Source: Helopsaltes ochotensis
Lineage: Eukaryota; Chordata; Aves; Passeriformes; Locustellidae
Length of the DNA stretch: 64,000 nt
Reading direction: 5' to 3'
NCBI GenBank assembly: GCA_013400155.1
Contig: VXBM01001077.1
Span: 1 to 64,000 of the forward strand
This document shows, in pieces, positions 44,701 through 59,000 of this stretch; the first letter of the stretch is position 1; the number at the start of each line of letters is the position of its first letter. Under the pieces are notes generated by a model. The model did no database searches. It was not told the DNA's origin and worked only from the letters and a program-made list of their open reading frames with translations. A program made the position numbers and the translations under genes.

Positions 44701-47700
44701 CAGCAGGGGTCCGATGTGGATCCCCCCCTGCAAAAAAAGGGAGCTGCTGCTAATTTGCAGCTAAAAACATGCTGGCAGGGGTAGGATAAATCACAGAACT
44801 TTTTCTCCTAGCTTCTGCCCCATATGATCAGAAAAGCACCTTTTGTGTCAAATCCCCCACCCCCCCCGGCTCCATCTCACACCATTGGTGCAGTATCGGG
44901 GTTCAGCAGATGCTCACTGACATCTGGTGAGGCACCAGCCCTGCCCTGGCACGAGGTGTGGGCTGGACAGAAAAGTGTGCATTAAATGGATAATTCCTGG
45001 GATGTGTTATTTTGCACAGCGCATTCTGACGGAGGCCAAACAGGACCAATATGTCACACCCAATGTAGACACGAGGTGATCCCAATTCAGTTCCAGCCAT
45101 GGAGGAACTTGTCAGATGGAGCTGTTGGGCTGCAAATTTGGTTTTGTAGGGTCAGGTCAAGCCCTGTGGCTTATGGTCCCCAGACAGCTCTTTTCTGAAG
45201 ACAAACGTTTCCACACAACCCCTGTGCGTTCAAGAAATGACCGAGAAGTTCTGGTGTGAGACGTGAATTCTGTATTTCTTCCCTCTGAAAATCACATTAT
45301 CTGTGAAAAGATATTTTTTTGGACATGGAGGCCTGGGAATCGGCTGCTCTCAGGGAGTGTCCCTCACCATCTGCTCATACATCTGTCAAATCCACTCACA
45401 AACCCCTGCCCAGAGTCCTTGCTTGGGAAACTGTAGGATAGATTAGCACTCCTTTTTATTTTCCTGTGTTTCTGTGGTGTGGATAAGAGGAAAAACTCAG
45501 AGGGAAGGGATATTTTGTTAGGTTTGAAGCAGGTCTGCACATTTTAAACCCACACAGTTTAAATCTCAAGGGGGAGGCTGAGCGAGAGGGGAAACCCTTG
45601 GCCACAGCTCAGCCATGCATCAGCTGTGGGAGCGGAGGGTGTGCTGTTCCTCCCCTTGCTCTTTTTAAAGCCTTTTCAAGGTTTTTTATTATTATTTCAA
45701 ATTAATATTTCCCTCCTGTGGTGACTAATGAAAACATCTGAGCTTTTGAATATTTTCATGAATATTTATTCTTTTTCTTGAGGGTTTTTTTTGAATCTTT
45801 TTTCAGTTGGTTTTGTCTGCCTGCATTTTAGGTGAGTTTTCTTCATTGTATTTGTGTTCTTGTGGTGGATTTTTAATTGTAGGACAATAAAGAAAGTTAC
45901 CTGCTGCTTGATGTTGCTCCTCAGGACCCAAATCTTGTAATTAATCCTCCTTCATCCAGACAGATCTGTACATATACAGATGCATGAGCTGCTCCTATAA
46001 CATCCAGGTAGTTTAAAAACCTTAAGAAAGCTTCCAGATGTTTATGGCTGGATTCATAATACACGATTTGCAGGATCCAGTGGCTGTTGCTAAGTTTGGA
46101 GCCAAGTTTAGAGCCTTTAGGCAGTCATCAGAAGTAAAGGAAAGATGCAGAATTTAGATCAGCTACACTGTCTTTTGGAAGCAGAGAGGGATGCCTCTGC
46201 CCTTCACCATGGACTATGACAGGGGTCCAACATCAGTAGATTCCAAATTCTTCGCAATTAAGTAGAACAAATTGAGACACTTATCTTGGAATCATACCTT
46301 CATTCCACCAAAGGTTCAACCTGTTCTCTCATCTCTGACTCAGCAACAACACGGTACATACAGGACAACACTTTAGTTCCCACACACACAAGATAGCAAT
46401 GACCAAGTGCAAAATCCTCTGTGAACAACTTCACCCCAAATTATTTTGCTTAGATTCACTTGCCAGACCTTCAGAAACACAACGTAGGCTCCCAGGCCTT
46501 AGAAATTACCAAGTCATTTTTTACATCACTATCTGCACTGATAAATGCTGAAGATCATTTCCCTTGAAAATATTTCAGTAATGCTGCAAATGCTTCCAAT
46601 AATTTTATTGCTGTTGTTTGTGGAGGAAGGAACATAGGCAGCTCCTCGATGTCCACCTCCCCCTCCTGGGGCCTTGGGTATCTGGATGGGTTGCAATAGT
46701 CTTTGATGGACAACAAAGGCTCTTTGTTCTGTCAGAGACACAGAGCCAATAACGCCTCAAAGAAGTCAGCACAGAGAGCTCGACCAAAAACAAAAGAATA
46801 AAGTGTGCAGCAATGCAAATTATCTTTCTTAGAGAATTAACCCCTTCCATCATCCCAGCCCCTCCTCCTTCTCTAAAGAAGGGCCTTTCCAGCTGCCAGC
46901 GTCTTTTCTTTCATCTATTGCTCTGCTTCAGGCTGTCAACCTCAATAACTTTCAAAATTGCTGATAATTAAGTATTACCTCTTCCTTCACTTCAGAAAAT
47001 TGCAAAAGCCAAATAACTCCTAAAACTACTGTCAGGAGCCTGAAAGATTTATAGTGGCACATCCTGCATGGACATCCAGCCTTTGTTGGTTTTTTTGATT
47101 CAACCAAATCATTATAGTCAATGAGAACTACAAACAAAAGCATGTTACATGGTGTCTCCAGAGGCAAGCTCTTTCACTGAGCAAACTACTCTAAGAAAAT
47201 TTCCATGGTAAAGTTAAATTTGATTTAAAAATCAATCCAGTTACACTGGTACAATGTAAATAAAATTTAACCTTAAATAGATTTAAATGTAGCTTCCACT
47301 GGTTTGATTTAATCCAAAACATTATGAACCTCTAAGTGGCTTCAGTTTGCAATAAAAGTTGACATTGGTGAAGGCAAATTAAGTTTACATGGGTTCAATT
47401 ATCACCATGGAGCAGATGTAGCCTTACTCTGAAGTGAGGATGGAGGAGCAGTCTGCAGACTTTCAGACTGCAGACCCAAGATGCACGGCTGAACTCAGCA
47501 TGGCAGCTCCTTCTGACCCCTCTGCAACTGGCCTCTTTTACAGGCAGTACAGTTCTTTCCCTCCCCCATCCGAGTGTGAATTCTTTGCAGCTTAAAATGT
47601 CCCAGAGTGCTCAGAAATCTAGTTTTGGTAAAAAAAACAACAAACATTTAGCAAATTCCCCTACAGGACAAAAGACGCTTGGAAGCTGTCACTTACACTA

Positions 47701-50700
47701 GATTCTCCTGTAATTATATGTAACATTCTTTTGATTTTTAACCAGATCTGAAACTGTATTTCCAAAGCATTTATTTCTGAAAATACTTGGCTTTGTGAGT
47801 TTCCTAACAGGAACACCCATCTGCAAATCCCATGTACATCCATCCCTGCTCCCCACTGCTGCTTCACCTGGGTGCCCCAATCAATGCCAGGGAAAAGCCT
47901 GGGATCTGGAGATTCAGCTGGTATCCGATGACCTAATGAATGCTTAGGTGACAGTAATGTTGCACAAATGGGCTCTTAGCAGCTGACTCCAGTGTCAGGC
48001 CCTGGTAGCAATGGGAATTTAGCTGTGAACTTGGAGTGGGCAGAGAGAGGATTGCATTAACTTTCTGCTGTGGTGAAGCAATGGCTTAAAAGCACTGCTG
48101 CAAAGGCATCTTATCTCCCTGGCTAAAAAAGCAGCTGCAATTTCCTAGAAATTTTTAAGCTGTGACATGCCAGGAAGTGTAAGAACTCACGGCAGCTGTT
48201 TCAGAAATCACTGTAAATAGGTTTCTCCCCACACAGTCTATAGATGACGAAGCCCTTCCATCATGTCACGGCATAGTGGGAACTTCACAGAATAATTCAA
48301 AATCACAAATATTTACAAAATTACAAAATAATAGTCAAAAGCTCATTTTACCCTGTTCCCTGCTTCGATAGGAGCCCTGCTGTTTCTTCCAGACGGTAAG
48401 TTGGCCTCTTGCCCAGACCATATATCTCTTATGACAGGCTCCTTAAGGACCAAATCTAAATGGAAGCCAAAAGAAATATATCTTGCTAAGTGACACAAGG
48501 GTAACTTTCTGAATTTGATTCTGAGCCCATTTTAACTGCTTTTGCACGGATACATCTCTGCTGGCTTTAACTGCATTAATCCAGATTTGTACTGATGCAA
48601 GCAGAGAGCCCCAGTGCCTTTGACATTGGTACAAAAACAAGTTTCCAAAAATGCTGAAGCTGCAGCCAGTGACCCAGGCAGTATTTTAACAATTGCATTC
48701 ACATCTGGCCTCTGGAAGATTTCTCGGTTGTTTGTCTGCCTCGTTATTAGCAGAGCCAAACCTTGGGTGAGGGGGGAGCAGTCATGATCTCTTACACCTC
48801 GTTGTTGCTGAGAAAGTTTTAGGAAGAACTGACAGCAAACCCACTGACCACAGAATAATCTGCTGCAGCCGTGACTGAGCTTTGTATGAGGCTTTCAGGG
48901 CCAGACTGCCCCTGCTTCTGACACAGCTGCCACAAGAAGTGCACAGCTCTTCCAGGAGTCTGAGAAAGGCAGGTAAGGTCTTAGATGGGTGTAGTTGGTG
49001 GTGGGAGTGAATACTGCCATTCCAAGGGATGTCAAAGATTCTGCCCCACTCTGTGCCTCTGCCAGAGCGTGTTTAGAGCCAATGCTCTTCTTCATTTTCT
49101 CCACCAAATATGAGAGTGGTCCTTGCTAAAGAGAAGGACACCATTCAGCGCACCATGAGGTTTACAAGCACCTCCAAAGCTTGGATTGCTCAGCTGTAAT
49201 ATCTGAAGTTGGATTTGTAGAGAAAATATTCTCAGGATGCACCTACTCTTTTTTGGCACTTCATGCTCTTTTGTGCATTTCTCACCTCACAAGACACATG
49301 GCTTTGCCTTCTCAGCTACTCTCACCCTTAGGACTGGATTTTACTTCTGCCTGATCTAACAGAGGTTTACTCAGGGAAACTGGGTTGCAAAAACCTCCAC
49401 CTCTGCTTGTGTGAGTTGGGGCTCACCAGTGGGTGCAGTCTGTCTCTTGAGTTCCTCTTGGGCTGAGCAGCAGCATCATTGGGCTCACAGTGCCAGTGCC
49501 TGGCAAAATCCACTGGAAATCAATGGCACAATCCAACTGCAAAACACAGGTAGTGACTGATGTTGTATTGGGGAGGGACATAAAAGAAGCCTGATGCCAC
49601 ACACTATGCCAGTATTATAAATCAGGATGTCGTGTCACTCCTTGATAACAGCCCACAGATCTCCTGGTGAATAAATCTTTCTCTGTGTCCACCCTCCATT
49701 TTATCTCCCCCCCGGGCTCCCAGGAGTGAGCATCCCACTCTTGTTTTGGAAAGCCACCCTAACTGGAGAGATTGCAATTTAGCTGGTCTGTAACCGTCTG
49801 TTTCCATTCATTCCTGAGGTTTTCCAGCTGCCCACGAAAACAATGCACTGATACACCCTGTGCAGACTTGAACCACCTCCAGAACAAAGGGTTAGGTGGC
49901 ACTGGGAGATTCAGGGAGTGTTCTTTTTCCTAGGAAATGGAGCAGATACTGGCGTGACATGGTCAGAAAGATGATGGTGAAGGAGCAATCTGCTGATGCC
50001 CCAACCCACGTACGGCCCAGCACCAGACTTTGGGCTCAAACATCCAGCTCCTTGCTGAGCAAGTGTCAGGAGTACCAAACTCAGATATTTAAGCACTGGG
50101 AGGAAAAACAAATTGAATTCCAAGGGGGGCTGATGCTGCGTTTTCACAGATGTAGAGTAGACAGATTTCATCAGAAAGGTTGTAATATTTAATTTTCCAG
50201 TTAAACTCACTCCCTCTCCTTTTATCTTCCCTTCCTTTTCACAAAGAGGCATAAAGTGAGTAATAAAAATTGCTAACAGCAAAACTTCATGATTTATACC
50301 ACCAGATCTCAGGCAGAACTCCCTGATGAGTTTGGGGGAATAGCCTGATTAAACATTGATGGCACAATATGGTCTGCCTTAGCAACAACACTCACAAGTG
50401 AAATTCATCGAGGATATAAACCGTGACATTTAAAATGCCTGTTGGGTTAAACTTGACCAAAAAAAAAAAAAAAATACTGGTTGTGCGTGACTCTGGAAAA
50501 TAAAGGCAATTGCCGTGCCACTTTATGGAATATTGTGTGTGAATCACTGAAGCTATTAAGTCTTTCTGCTGGCTTTTTCCTGGCCTCAAGAGGTTAACTT
50601 CTTCCCAGAGCCATTCTCAAGGGGGGGAAATAAGAACCACGTGCGTGTGCCACAGAGCTGTGTCTGGTCTGGGGATGCGGGTGATCCGGATTTCGTGTTG

Positions 50701-52076
50701 TTTGCCTGAGAGACCCACTGGAGAGAATAATGAGGGGGTTCAAAAGAGGAATATTCTTCCTGCCAGAAGTGGTCAATTAACTAGGCCTTCTCTTATTTGT
50801 TGGGGGGGATTACTCACAGGGTCACCTGGCAAAAAATGACTGGAAGTTAGGAAAGAAAGGGCCTCCTGCCAACTATTTAAGAGAAAGAGAGAGAGAAATG
50901 GAGAAGAAACAAGATAAAGAGCAGTGAGTTGTCTGCAGGGAAAGGGACATTTTGTGACTCAGAGAAGAAGCCAAGAACTAAGGCTGTAAAGGGAGAGAGA
51001 GAGAGGGCCCTGGGCTCCTTAGAAGGCTTGGTGCTATATTCTGGTGGCATTCAAGAATAAATTGGCACAGAGAAAAGTCACCGGCACTTGCACACGGCTT
51101 GTGAAGCCCTTGCAGCAGAGGTGGAGCTCTGGGAAAGGGTGAGCAAAAAGCGCCAGAGTGCCCTGGGGCCCAGCCCTGGTTCTGGAGGTGTAGGGCAGCT
51201 GGGCTCCCCCATTCCACCTCCCAAGGGGGCCAAAGAGAGCCTGTGCTCGGAAAGCAAGGCCAGGAGCTCAGCCAAGTCACTCACGGGTTGTTGGCTGTCC
51301 ACTGTGCCTGAAGGGGTGCTTGGGAAGCTGCATCTGAGATACCCCCATAAATCTCAGCCTGGACTGCTGCCACCCCAGGGACCTCCTGGGGCTCTGAGGC
51401 AGGGTGGGCTCGCACGGAATTTGCCCTTGATCATGCCAACAAAGGAAGCGTTGCAAGGCAGCAGCGATGCACCCACTGACATCCAAGGGCAGAGGAAATG
51501 CACAGACCCAGCACCATTGCCTGCTGCTTGCACCGCTCCCACAAAACATCTGCTCACCAGGAATAAAATCCCTCTCCTGTTCTAAGCAGATCAGCTCCCC
51601 CTGAAATAGCAGTAGGAGCTGCTGCATCTGCTCACACCATGGCCAGGCTTCAGCCCCTGGAGGATGAGGCCTTGGTTCAAGCAGGCTGAGCTGCCTGCTT
51701 TATCTTACAGTCTCCTGTGAGTAACTTTTGTTATTACACCTCTTTACACAAGCACCAAACCCCAAGCAGGCAGAAAAGCTGTCCAAAAATGCAGAAGAAT
51801 TATGACAGAGGCTCCAGCATCACGGGATTTTGGAAAGGTTATTCATTTAGCAAAGAAGTAACAGTGCAAATTGGACTCTCTGGCAGCATTTGTGTGATGA
51901 TAATCATGCTGATTAAGTGTTTGAGCCTCAGGATATGCTGGGAAAGGCACTAGGACCTAGGAAATAATCACCCCCTGCTTTTGGAAGGCAGCTGAGGGCT
52001 CTTCCTGTTCTGCTCTGTGAGTGATCCATCTCCTCTCAGAGTTCTGTTCATTTTGGATGCAATTGCTCAAGATATG

Positions 52077-52100
52077 CATTACTTATGGTAATAAGTAATG
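52077..52100. repeat. Perfect 10-bp inverted repeat
   Basis: CATTACTTAT and ATAAGTAATG flank a 4-base loop (GGTA), a perfect AT-rich hairpin. It is too short and isolated for any RNA gene assignment. Confidence 0.85.
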
Positions 52101-53900
52101 GTCATACAGATATATACAAAGGGGGCCAGCAGTTGTGCTGTTAACCCTTAGGTTCCCTGCTGGCTGAGCCACGCAATGAGGAAAAGATTCAGAGCCCAGC
52201 TCTACAACTGACTTCAATTAACTCAAATCAGTTGCATTAGCTAAGGTTATTAACTTAGGGAATATACTTTTCCTCTCTCCACTCTAAAATTGCTTTGGTG
52301 TCCATTACTCTTTGTTAATGAGGAAGGTGCTTTCTACTCTGATTTTTGTATTGGCGAAGGAAAAGAGAAGCTGATCAGACAAATGGCCTTAATTCACTTC
52401 CAGCCTTAAATCTGACATCCTGTTTTCATCTAATCAGCACTCTACAAGGGTGTCAGCAAATATCTGACGTTTAAGATATGGAGATATATTCTCAGGGAGT
52501 TCCAAAGGCACAGAAGTGACAGAAGAAAAGAATTAGGACAGAGGAAATGCTATTTACCTCAGTCGGCTGTTCTGGGACTTTCCTCCACCCCTTCTCCAAG
52601 CATGCATTTCACAACTAAACCACTGAAAAGATAAAAACAATAGCTACTTTCCAGAGGCACTACTGAAATATGCAGCCTTGGAGCACTTGAACAGGAAGGG
52701 AACTGTGAAGAGTGACTTTTAACCATCTAGGAACATGTGCACGCTGTGGGCCAGCTATTCAGCTGCGGTAAATTGGTGCAGTCATGCTAAAGAAATGTGA
52801 TTGAACTGTGTGGCTTGCTTGATGAGCCAGTTCTGCACCAGGCTCCTAAAGCAGCCCGTGTCCCTCTGGGACAGCCTGCAGGAGCCAAGGCACAGCTCTG
52901 GGCCTGCCCTAATTCGCACTAATTGCACCGACTGCCTTCAGTGCAATCACCCCGTGCTGCCGGGAAATCAGAGCATCCCCATCACTGCTGCGCCCAGCAC
53001 AAGGCAAGAACAGCAAAGGACTGGGACTGACAACTCCTGCCACAGTTTTGGGTCATTTCCACACAAGCTAAAATGCTTCGCCGTGTCCTTCAAGAGGTGA
53101 TTCGAACCTAAATGGAAAAATCACTGATTTGAGTGTTTTTATTATTGTTGTTGTTACTATAATTCATGCTATTGTTATTCTGCCGTGCTTGGGAGGTGTT
53201 GGGGAAGGAGCAACTCCTGCAATAAATCAGTGCAAGCTTTGAGAAGCTGGTAATCTCTGTCCTCCCCTGGAGCTTCCATCATCTTGATGGCAAACTCATG
53301 CTGAGGAGTCAAATACCAAATTAAAAGAAAAAGAAAAAGGAAAAAAAAATAAACAAAGAACTAGAACAAGGGAAACTCTGTCTGGTACTTCTTTCCTGCC
53401 AAAGAACCCTTTAATAGCAAACTATTAGACAAATCCTAGGCTTGGGGGGTTGTTGCAGAGATTTTGGATTCTTACCAGAATTTTTTTTGTGTGTTTCCAA
53501 ACCTGTATTTTCTGAATGCAGCTGAAAAGAAGAATCATTCTGTATAAGCAGAAGTATTTCCAGTGTTGTGGAAGCCCCTGGTTCTGATGGGATGTGCAAT
53601 GTTTAATTGTCAAGGGAGCTGACTATTAAATATCATTTATTAATAAGTTTTAAGAAGTCTGAAACCTTTGAAATGCTGATTGTCAATTCTACAGAGAGAC
53701 CTGAACACAAATGATAAATTCCAGAAGTCAAAATGGTGTTTGCCTGGGTTTTTTCTCTCTCTTTTTAGAAGGGATATGACAAATGATTCTGGCCCCAATG
53801 CTCAGTGAAAAATAAGAGGCTCTATTATTTTCAGAAGAATCATTTCGAAGGGCAAGTCAATAATAGCAGGACTCGCACAAAATAAAACCTTTGAAATCCT

Positions 53901-53947
53901 ATTATTATTATTATTATCATTATTATTACTACTACTATTATTATTGG
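53901..53947. repeat. (ATT)n-like microsatellite
   Basis: A run of ATT/TTA triplets is interrupted by ATC and ACT variants. It is a simple trinucleotide repeat in intergenic DNA. Confidence 0.95.
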
Positions 53948-54387
53948 TCCATATGACTCAAATGTTATTGTTTTCTTCTTGCATTACGAGCCAAGAAAAC
54001 CAAAGACAACCATATAAAGTTTTGCAAATCTCAGCACTTTTAATTCCCACTTACATTGCTGGAGCAGCTGTTGCACTCACTGAGTTTGCAGGTCAGCTCT
54101 GTGTGTGGAGTGGCCCACACTGTGCTTTATCTTACTGAAAGCTTGATTTAAGAGCAGGATTTATGTACAGCCTGCCCTGCAGAGCTACAGGAAGCTCACA
54201 GTGTGTTTCCATGTCAGAGAGGGCTCAGGTGGGTGCTGATACCTTGTGGCTTCTGTAGCACAGTTCATGTTCATGCAAGGGACTGGGTTTACTGGTGGCC
54301 ACCTTCAGCAAAGCATGCAAGGAAGAGGTCTGTCCCATGAGCAGTCTTTTGCTATTTCTCTCTAAGCTGTTAGTTTCCAACAGCACA

Positions 54388-54485
54388 AAAAAACCAAAAA
54401 AAACCAACCAAACAAACAAACAAAAAACAAACCAAAAAAAAAACCCCAAAAAACCACAAAAAAACCCCCCAAAAAACCCCACCAA
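54388..54485. repeat. A/C-only low-complexity tract
   Basis: About 100 bases contain almost only A and C, including a few CAAA tandem copies and runs of A and C. On the minus strand it is G/T-only and yields a false Phe/Gly-rich frame. Confidence 0.95.
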
Positions 54486-55751
54486 GGATAAGGTCAGCTG
54501 AAACCACAGAGTTTTGCCCATCTGTGAGTCAGGATCATTCACCCACCTCCTCACCACCACAATCACAGGGCAGCAACGCCAAAGCCTGAAAGCACCTCTC
54601 CCAAAACATGAACAAACCTGTGCTGACCATGAGCCTTGCCTGGTGTGGTGTCTTGCAGGGAAGGAGTTGCACTGCTCACTTACCCAACACAGATGATGAG
54701 CAGCAGTGGTGGCCACCAGTAAATACTTACATGAGAAAAGAGCTTAGTTTATATATCAGGCTAAACAAACTGCGTGGCAGCATACCAGAACTGCTGAAAT
54801 GAGTTAACCAAATATTTTTAAAACTGCATTTTTTTTCCCCCATGGAATAGCAGGGACTGATCCTTCACCGTCCCAAACTCCCTAACGGGAGCACATGAAA
54901 CCATTCTGACTGAGAGGCAGCATTCAGTGCTTTTTGGACTGTGTGAGTGCAGGTGTGAATGCCTACAGGACATGTGGGTTTATTGCAATCCACTAGAGAT
55001 CATCATATTCAAAGAAGGAATTTACATTAACAATTTCTGTACCATTTCATGTGTACTTCACGGACAATTTGACTGAATACACTGGTACATTCCTCCATAT
55101 GCTCACATGCTTAAACCGGGACAGCTTGACTTGATTACAAACTGTCTCATTCTGAATCATGTAAAGGTGGTCAGCTGTCCATGGGAAACCTGGTACACCC
55201 ACTTGCTCTTTCTTCAGTGCTCCCGCTGCTCCATGAAAAATTAATATTAATTTCGTTTCTGTCCTTTTCCACTCTTTTCCATGTGTGTTTGGTTTGTGTC
55301 ACAGCCACCAGTAAATATGGGAACAGCTCCAATTGTGTGGGATGCTATTGCACCTCCTCTGCTGACTGAAGGGTGACTCTTGGAAGAAAAAAAGGACACC
55401 AGGCTACACGAGACTCAACCACTGAAGGTTGATTTAACTGAGTTTAACCTCTCCAATAAACCAGATTATTTAAACTTAAACCCCAGACAAATCACCATTT
55501 GCAATGTTGATGACACTGACCACATTACGTAGATGTTACCTGGTTCAGCACTTGTTAACTGTATCAGATTTACTCCTGGACAAGAGTTTGAGCCTATGGA
55601 TAGTAAAAATTTCAAGGCCAAATGTGTTTTCACCCAAGTTAATTTTCCTTTGACTTCAATGCAACTTTGAAGAAAATGTGTAAAGAAAAGAAAGTGAAAA
55701 CCAAACAAGATGAAGCATGGGAGCCAGAATATCTATCAATAGTCCTGAGTA

Positions 55752-56060
55752 TATAGAATCACAGAATGGGTGAGGTTGGAAGGAATCACTGGGGGTCATC
55801 TGGTCCAGCCTTCCTGCTCAAGCAGGGTCCTCTGGAGCACATTATTGGACTGTGTCTGAAGAGTTTTTGAGTATCTCCAGGGAAGGAGGCTCCACAACCT
55901 CTCTGGGGAACCTCTTCCAGAGCCCAGTCACTGTGTTCTCTCTACATCTTTACCCTGCCATTGCTTAGGCTTTAACAATGACCAGGACTCTCCTCCTGGT
56001 GCCAGACTTTGGAGAGACCTTTTGAAGCTCCTCATTTCCTTTCTGCACTCAGTCAAAGAG
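55752..56060 (-). mobile_element. CR1 LINE 3' fragment, minus orientation
   Basis: It begins ATAGAATCACAGAATGGG and continues TGAGGTTGGAAGGAATCACT, with CTGCTCAAGCAGG shortly after. This is the same CR1 family layout as the 4,705 fragment. The inner end is estimated. Confidence 0.85.
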
Positions 56061-59000
56061 GTCACACTGTTGAGCCAGACTTTCTACTTCACGAAGTAAT
56101 AGACCAGCTCTAGCAGACACTAAGGAGTGAATTCATTTCTGCCGGGTCCAGAGAGGTGTCTCTGGAGGAGGAGAGAAAAAAAGCACAGGAAGGTGTGAGC
56201 GTGGGGCAGCTTCAATAGCAGGATAACACCTCTCTGATTTCCCAGAGAAGGGAGGTGGCTCTGCAGCCCTTTCACCTCTGTAAGCAGTGAGGAGAGACTC
56301 ATTTGAACACGACAACATCACACGTGCCAGCAGTGGATCAGTAGGCAGTTTCCTCCTTACCTTCACTATATGCACATGTACCAAGTCGTACAGCAAGGCA
56401 AAAGCACCGCAGTTCCTCAGATATCTTCCAAGGATTCATTTGAAAGAGATATTCCATCAAATTTGCACATTATCCAGCTACAAAGAAAGGACATTCGTGT
56501 GTGCAGGCATTTTGGCAGGAGCTTTTTGCTTTGGGGCCAGATGTAATTCAGAGTTATTCTGAATATTACACTGCAGCAGCTTAGCCAAGCACAGTAATGC
56601 TGATTATTAGGGTTTTCCTGGTTTTCCAGATGGAGCTGATTTCATTTAGTTCTCTCTCTTGTAATTAATAACTTGTCCCTTTTGTTCATTTTGAATCTTT
56701 GTTTCATCTCCGGCATTTTGTGGAGTAGTTTCCAATTTCCTTAATCCATTGCTTGCCTCCTCGGTTCACGTAGCAGAGCTCATTCAGCCATACAGTTTAA
56801 TGATGTGCAGCTCAAACCTCTGCTGCACAATCTCACATCCACTTCACATCGAGCTGGCATTTTTGTCATTTATATTTTATACACTGTAAACTCACAAATC
56901 ATACCATTTCATACTAGAGCAATGTCAATAATCTTCTTTTTTTTTTTTTTAGGAAAAAACCCACCAACGAGCCACTAGCAAGCATATGGGATCTGTACGT
57001 TCTGTCCTTTAAACAAGTGCAGATTTAGCAAGGAGGGGGAGGGAAAAGGAAGAGAACGAGAGCCACGTTCCCCTACTGCCAACGCAATGCATGTTCCTGC
57101 AGCATCAGTGTTTGGATTAGGCCCATGGCCACCGCACTTAGGTTTCAAATAAGCAAAAAATAGATGGAATTCAATTCCCTGCTGCCAGCTTTTAGCGAGA
57201 TTAGTCTTGTGCACACAGAGGAATTTTTTAAATAGCCTTCACCTGGGACCAGCTCTTTGCACTGAGAGTGTGCTCATAAATGGGATATCAGATGTCAATA
57301 AATGATGAATGTTTACTCTGTAGGCATATTACACACTTGAGTAAAATGTGCCATAGGTAGCTAAACACTCGCTGGTTACAAGCAGGGTTCCACACAACAG
57401 CACAGATCAACCAGACTGCGTTTTTTGTACTTTTAATTCCTAGCACAGAGCATGGCTCAGTCCAGGACTGGGATCCGAAGTATACTTCCACAATTTAAGC
57501 AGCAAATATTAATCTACTCAAGCATACAAACAAATAATTAGTTGGAAGTGTGTAGCTGAAGTGGGCTTGCACACAGTGGCTGGATGCTGGAGTCAGCCTG
57601 TACAGCTGTGTGTACGTGCTCAGGCCCACGCTTCCACTGAGGACGGGCAGGGATGTCAGGGGGTCCCTCTAATGCTGCTCTGCACCGAGGGGACTTGAGC
57701 CACTGACCACTGGGAGCCACACAGCAGAATATCTGTGATGTCACAGCCCAGACCCCAACATCAGAGGGACAGTCACCTCCCCTGGCTGTGTGCACAGAGT
57801 GCTGAGAAACTCAGATGTGGGGGTGTCTGGGCTTATGCTGTTGTTCCCAGGGGAATGTGGGTGGATGGTTGCTCTCTATTTTCTTTTCTTTTGTCCTCCA
57901 AAGACTTGGAGCATCTGGGACTCCAGTTACTGTGTATTTTAAAGCCTTTCTTTATCCTTCATGCTTCACTGTGACACTGAATGTGTTTCAAATGAATGAC
58001 AAGCCTCCTTTAAAGCTCATCACAATTCGATGCTTGTCTTTCTCTGGGACCACTTTGGGGTTTTTTTAACAGATTAATGTCCAGGAGGTCACAACAGAGA
58101 GCACTGCATATGACTGAATATTAACTTTTAATAGAGTGCATTTTGCTCAGGAGCCGATTACATTCTTCATGAGGCAAGAGCAATGCTAATCCTGGAAGGA
58201 CTCCTAAAATCTTTCATAAGCTGCATCTAATTAAAAGAAAATGAAATACGCAAGAGTTGATGCACGAGTTGTACATTTGTGCGTCCCACTCAATGAATGA
58301 ATCATTTCCCTGCCTTCTCTGACACAGAAATACCTTGCAACCCATTAAAGATCTTAAATATTTTTATAGTTCTAATGGACCACATCACCACAAGCCACCC
58401 AGGACATGGCCACTGAAGTCCAGAGCTGAGCTGGTGTAACTGTAAATGCTTCTGCGATGATTTGCATGGAGGATACAACCAGACAACAGGCTGTCTACAA
58501 GAGGACATGATTGTCTGTATCACTGCTAAGGCAGACATCACCCAGACTGCAGTTAAATTCACAAGGTGGAGGTTTTTTTGCATTCCCATGTCCCCTCTTA
58601 ACACATATACAGCATACGTGCAGCTGGGGCAAATCTCAATTGATGAAATTCTACCAAGGGTGTCACTTCATCACAGGAACAGCCATGTCCTCACACAGGC
58701 CCAGTTGTTACCAGTCACCCCAGACCTGGTACTGGTGGAGAGCCACAGGGAGCCAAGATCCTAGTGGAAGAAAAATGACAAGCTGGATGAGTGTGAGCTG
58801 GTGGAATGGCAGGCGGATCCAGTGTCAGACTGGGATGCAGCACGGGAACCAACCAGCCCCTGGCACAGAGCACAGTCCTGCTCCTCCCCAGCGCTCAGGG
58901 AAGGGCAGATTCCCATCGCAGACCTGCAAAGCAGAGCAGCCCCCGAGGCACACACGCCTCACGCTCCAGTGTGCTGGGGACCTGTCAGCCTCACTCATGT

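Noticed and set aside
51088..51585. 165-codon open frame between WDR86 and CRYGN
   Set aside because: Pro/Ser/Gly-rich, no recognised motif, no supporting splice sites, and long frames also on the other strand; fits chance in GC-rich DNA.
54225..54716. Phe/Gly-rich minus-strand open frame resembling membrane segments
   Set aside because: The hydrophobic part is the translation of the A/C-only tract and is an artefact of low complexity.
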